Positions 3,985 through 7,005 of a DNA stretch of 7,005 nt are shown here, in pieces (positions within the stretch are counted from its first letter, which is position 1; each line of letters begins with the position of its first letter). The notes beneath the pieces were generated by a model. It had not been told where the DNA came from. It did not search any database and saw nothing but the letters and a program-made list of their open reading frames with translations. Source of the stretch: Ruminococcus sp. (GTDB lineage: Bacteria > Bacillota > Clostridia > Oscillospirales > Ruminococcaceae); assembly GCA_017544125.1 (NCBI GenBank), contig JAFYET010000076.1, forward strand, positions 1 through 7,005, in the 5' to 3' direction. A program made the translations under genes and the position numbers.

Positions 3985-6049
3985 GATACTCCACTCATCA
4001 CAGGGCAGGCTGAGGGTGCATATAATGGGGCGGCGAATGACGCTTAAAAATGCCGATGTGCTTGAATACTACCTGCGCTCAAAGCCCTTTGTCAAGGACG
4101 TTAAGGTCTATGACAGGACGGGCGATGCGGTGATACTTTTCACCGACCGTGGGCGGGTGATAAGGGCGCTCTCGCAGTTCTCATTCGATGACAAGGCGGC
4201 TGCTGCACTCGTGCCGGAACGCACAGGCAGGGCGCTAAACCGTGAGTTTGAAGACAGGCTTTTCTATATGCTTGCAAAGCGCTGCATATTCAAGCGCCTG
4301 CTGCCCGCACCGCTGCGGTTTTACATATCTATTCTCAAAGCCTCAAAGCACGTTCGTGAGGCGCTGCGCTCGCTCTCACAAGGCAAAATTGAAGTCTCGC
4401 TGCTCGATGCGGTGGCGATAAGCGTTTCCCTCATCAGGGGCGAGCATAAGACGGCATCGAGCGTAATGTTCATGTTAGGCCTGGGTGAGCTGCTTGAAGA
4501 CTGGACGCACAAAAAGTCAGTCGATGACCTTGCACGCACAATGTCTTTAGGCGTTGAAAAGGTATGGCTGCACAGCGCTGATACCGACACCCTCGTGCCT
4601 ATACGTGATATACGTGAGGGCGATGAGATAGTGGTGCGCACAGGCAGCATGATACCCCTTGACGGCAAGGTGATATCAGGCGAAGCCGAGGTCGGGCAGG
4701 CATCGCTCACAGGCGAGGCGCTTGCAGTACACAAGGCAGCCGGCAGCTATGTCTATGCAGGCACGGTGGTGGAGCAGGGCAGCTGTATTATCAAGGTTGA
4801 CAAGATATCAGGCAGCGGCAAGTATGACCGCATAGTCAAAATGATAGAGGAGAGCGAAAAGCTCAAATCCGAAGTCGAGAGCAGGGCATCGCACTTAGCC
4901 GATAAGTTAGTGCCTTACTGTCTGGGCGGCACACTGCTCACATATCTGCTGACAAGAAACGCCACAAAGGCGGTCTCCATTCTTATGGTTGACTTTTCCT
5001 GTGCGCTAAAGCTCGCAATGCCCATATCCGTCATCTCGGCTATGCGTGAGGGGCAGAGCTTAGGGGTTACCGTCAAGGGCGGCAGGTTTTTGGAAGCCGT
5101 GGCTGATGCCGACACGATAATTTTTGACAAGACAGGCACGCTTACCCGCTCTGTGCCGAGCGTGGCGAGGGTCATAACCTTCGGCGAGAACGAGGAGGAC
5201 GAGGCGCTGCGCCTTGCTGCCTGCTTAGAGGAGCACTACCCCCACTCGATAGCGAATGCCGTTGTAAAGGCTGCCGCCGACAAGGGGCTCGTGCATGAAG
5301 AGCTCCACTCGGAGGTGGAGTATGTGGTGGCGCACGGCATAGCAAGCTCGATACAGGGGGTCAAGGTGGTGCTTGGCAGCTACCATTTCGTCTTTGAAGA
5401 CGAGGGCTGTACGCTGCCAAAGGGCAGTCAGCAGAAGTTTGACAGCCTGCCCGAGGAATACTCACACCTGTTCTTGGCAGTGGGCGGTGAGCTTGCGGCG
5501 GTCATCTGCATTGAAGACCCCATACGTGACGAGGCGGCCGATGTGCTGTCAAAGCTCAGGGCACTGGGTATCAGCAAGATAGTTATGATGACGGGCGACA
5601 GCGAGCGCACCGCAAAGGCAGTGGCGCAGAAGGTCGGCGCTGACGAATACTACGCCGAGGTGCTGCCCGAGGATAAGGCAGAGTTTGTAAGGCGTGAAAA
5701 GGCGCAGGGGCGCAAGGTGATAATGATAGGCGACGGGGTCAACGATTCCCCCGCTTTGTCAGAGGCTGACGCAGGCATTGCCATTTCAAGCGGCGCAGCT
5801 ATCGCAAGAGAGGTGGCTGACATCACCATTTCGGCAGATGACCTTGGCTGCCTTGTGACGCTGAGGGAGCTAAGCGTTGCCCTTATGAAGCGCATAAACG
5901 CAAATTACCGGAGCATTATCGGCTTTAACTTCGCACTTATGGTGCTGGGCGCTGCGGGTGCATTAGCCCCTACCACATCGGCTCTTCTGCATAATTCATC
6001 AACTCTTGCAATAGCGCTTTCAAGTATGCGCAATTACTTAGAGGGCTGA
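3974..6049 (+). CDS. Heavy-metal-translocating P1B-type ATPase with non-CPC motif
   Basis: This 691-residue P-type ATPase couples ATP hydrolysis to metal movement, normally export from the cytoplasm. The N-terminus (1-60, HSSQGRLRVHI at 7-17) resembles a ferredoxin-like HMA domain but has no CxxC. The actuator has TGE at 246-248. The phosphorylation motif DKTGTLT is at 385-391 (Asp385), an HP-type nucleotide-binding motif HYPHS at 421-425, MTGD at 539-542 and GDGVNDSP at 586-593. The membrane motif before the P domain is DFSCALKLAMP (340-350), with Ser-Cys-Ala where copper and zinc pumps have CPC, so the substrate is probably another divalent metal such as Fe2+ or Mn2+; this is inference. The HSSQGRLRV block near the N-terminus supports the ATG at 3974, inside the preceding gene's end. 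All catalytic motifs are intact. Confidence 0.93.
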   Translation: MRCKILHSSQGRLRVHIMGRRMTLKNADVLEYYLRSKPFVKDVKVYDRTGDAVILFTDRGRVIRALSQFSFDDKAAAALVPERTGRALNREFEDRLFYMLAKRCIFKRLLPAPLRFYISILKASKHVREALRSLSQGKIEVSLLDAVAISVSLIRGEHKTASSVMFMLGLGELLEDWTHKKSVDDLARTMSLGVEKVWLHSADTDTLVPIRDIREGDEIVVRTGSMIPLDGKVISGEAEVGQASLTGEALAVHKAAGSYVYAGTVVEQGSCIIKVDKISGSGKYDRIVKMIEESEKLKSEVESRASHLADKLVPYCLGGTLLTYLLTRNATKAVSILMVDFSCALKLAMPISVISAMREGQSLGVTVKGGRFLEAVADADTIIFDKTGTLTRSVPSVARVITFGENEEDEALRLAACLEEHYPHSIANAVVKAAADKGLVHEELHSEVEYVVAHGIASSIQGVKVVLGSYHFVFEDEGCTLPKGSQQKFDSLPEEYSHLFLAVGGELAAVICIEDPIRDEAADVLSKLRALGISKIVMMTGDSERTAKAVAQKVGADEYYAEVLPEDKAEFVRREKAQGRKVIMIGDGVNDSPALSEADAGIAISSGAAIAREVADITISADDLGCLVTLRELSVALMKRINANYRSIIGFNFALMVLGAAGALAPTTSALLHNSSTLAIALSSMRNYLEG

Positions 6050-6068
6050 TAACAAAAGATAAACAAAA

Positions 6069-6121
6069 AGAGGTATCTCCTAAGCGATGATCTTAATATC
6101 ATCGCCGCAGGCGATACCTCT
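6069..6121. terminator. Nested hairpin terminator between convergent genes
   Basis: AGAGGTATC (6069-6077) pairs perfectly with GATACCTCT (6113-6121). Inside it a second perfect stem, GCGATGAT (6084-6091) with ATCATCGC (6098-6105), encloses a 6-nt loop. Read on the minus strand, the outer stem is followed by TTTTGTTT, a good U-tract, so it should terminate the minus-strand gene. On the plus strand TATTATTATTTATT follows, so it may also stop the ATPase transcript, less efficiently. Confidence 0.8.
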
Positions 6122-6129
6122 ATTATTAT

Positions 6130-6157
6130 TTATTCTTTATTCTTTATTCTTTATTCT
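6130..6157. repeat. Heptanucleotide tandem repeat (TTATTCT)4
   Basis: Four perfect TTATTCT units lie between the terminator and the 3' end of the minus-strand gene. A small GC-rich hairpin, GCCC-GCA-GGGC (6162-6172), follows within 4 bp; its minus-strand loop reads TGC. The unit sequence is unrelated to the two left-hand arrays, but the period and the neighbouring hairpin are the same. Confidence 0.9.
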
Positions 6158-6175
6158 TTTAGCCCGCAGGGCGCT

Positions 6176-7005
6176 TCAGCTGTCGTACATCGTCCCGCTG
6201 TACAGCTCGTCTGCGGTGTGTATCTTTATGTCCTTTGAGTCACGTTCGAGTGACGGCTCAATGACAGCGTAGCCGTCTTCAAGATTTATCGCCGCCCCGT
6301 CAAAGGATATATATTCTCTCATCGAGCCGATGCCGAGGGTGTCTGCGGTGTCGCCTGCTGCGATCAAGGTCTTTGCGGGCTTGCCGTCGGCTGAATACTC
6401 GGTGCGTGCTATAAACAGCTTGCGGTTCTCGTCGTTTACCATTTCACGCTTTGCCTTGTCACGCAGTTCCTGCTTTATGTCATCAAGCGAGTCATACATC
6501 TCGCCTACGCCGTCAACCTCGGCTACATAAACGGGGTATTCGCCGCTTACCCAGCTCACCTCTGCCGCCGAGTAGCGGGCGTTTGTAATGTTTTCGTAGG
6601 TCGGCAGCTGCATAAGTGAGGTGCCGGTGTCAACTTTCAGGTATCTCTTCTTTGTGCCGTCGCCGGTCAGCCCGTCCTTATAAACAATGGTATTGTCGGT
6701 GATGCGGGTCACAGCGCCCGTGTTTCTGTTGAGTATAACGGGCGCACCCGAAACGAGCGTCTGATAGTTCTGCGCAAAGGTCAGCTTGTTTATCGGGTCA
6801 CTTTCATCAAAGAGCTTTGCAGTCATTGTCTCCTGCCTGCCGCCCGGGTTTATTGCAGCGATGTAGTAGGTCTTTTTGTAGAACCCGTTCTCCGGCTCAT
6901 CGGGTATCTCGCTGTATACGGCGTAGATGTTCTCCTCCTTATACAGGGTGCTTGCCGCAAACACGCTTTCAAGGCACAGAACGCCTCTGTCCATTTTCTG
7001 TTTGA
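6176..7005 (-). CDS. Hypothetical protein, 5' end outside the window
   Basis: An open frame enters from the right edge and ends at TGA (6176-6178). The first in-window ATG (6992-6994) gives 272 residues, but the frame stays open upstream of it and no Shine-Dalgarno sequence precedes it, so the true start is probably beyond 7005 and the protein is longer. I do not recognise the family. The visible part has one Cys, no membrane segment, many short alternating strand-like stretches (for example GDGTKKRYLKVDTG and GEYPVYVAEVDGVG), and one long charged helix (DDIKQELRDKAKREMVNDENRK). This suggests a soluble, beta-rich domain with a helical insertion. Any signal peptide or membrane anchor would lie in the missing N-terminal part. 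It is convergent to the metal genes, so it is probably a separate transcription unit with no inferred link to iron. Confidence 0.7.
   Translation of the reverse strand, partial: KQKMDRGVLCLESVFAASTLYKEENIYAVYSEIPDEPENGFYKKTYYIAAINPGGRQETMTAKLFDESDPINKLTFAQNYQTLVSGAPVILNRNTGAVTRITDNTIVYKDGLTGDGTKKRYLKVDTGTSLMQLPTYENITNARYSAAEVSWVSGEYPVYVAEVDGVGEMYDSLDDIKQELRDKAKREMVNDENRKLFIARTEYSADGKPAKTLIAAGDTADTLGIGSMREYISFDGAAINLEDGYAVIEPSLERDSKDIKIHTADELYSGTMYDS

Noticed and set aside
6087..6272. Short plus-strand open frame after the ATPase
   Set aside because: Its hydrophobic Leu/Phe/Ile run comes from translating the TTATTCT repeat, it starts inside the terminator hairpin, and it has no ribosome binding site.

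Overview
The window looks like a chromosomal segment from an anaerobic Firmicute of class Clostridia, most likely a Ruminococcus-like Oscillospiraceae. This is inferred from gene content (two feoA genes, feoB, a FeoB-associated Cys-rich peptide, a DUF6110-type protein and a P1B-type ATPase), strong AAGGAGG-type ribosome binding sites, and GC-rich coding DNA separated by AT-rich intergenic repeats. No rRNA or marker gene confirms the taxon.

Layout. Bases 1-456 hold no gene. They contain heptanucleotide tandem repeats flanking a nested inverted-repeat element (71-198), a terminator-like hairpin (270-299), and a consensus SigA promoter (TTGACA, 17 bp, TATAAT at 379-407). Around the promoter lie dyads of the form GTTAG-N6-CTAAC that resemble DtxR/IdeR iron boxes. 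Bases 457-3619 carry a ferrous-iron uptake operon on the plus strand: feoA1, feoA2, feoB and a 58-residue FeoB-associated Cys-rich membrane peptide. A further GTTAG-N6-CTAAC dyad lies between feoA2 and feoB, next to a second copy of the left-hand repeat. After a strong hairpin without a U-tract come a small membrane-anchored DUF6110-like protein (3685-3984) and an overlapping heavy-metal P-type ATPase (3974-6049). A nested hairpin (6069-6121) separates these from a convergent minus-strand gene of unknown function that runs off the right edge.

How the genes fit together. FeoB imports Fe2+ using its N-terminal GTPase; the FeoA proteins and the Cys-rich peptide are accessory. The ATPase has all the catalytic P-type motifs but lacks the CPC metal-binding motif and any N-terminal CxxC. 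It probably moves a divalent metal out of the cytoplasm, so import and export of transition metals may be encoded side by side and perhaps share iron-responsive control.

Most notable for follow-up: the multi-site operator array; four intergenic spots where 7-bp tandem repeats of different sequence sit beside a small GC-rich hairpin with a TGC-type loop, one of them supplying the feoA2 stop codon; an acidic loop of about 77 residues in FeoB; and the DUF6110/ATPase pair. I found no CRISPR array, tRNA, rRNA, insertion-sequence transposase or clearly new multi-gene system.
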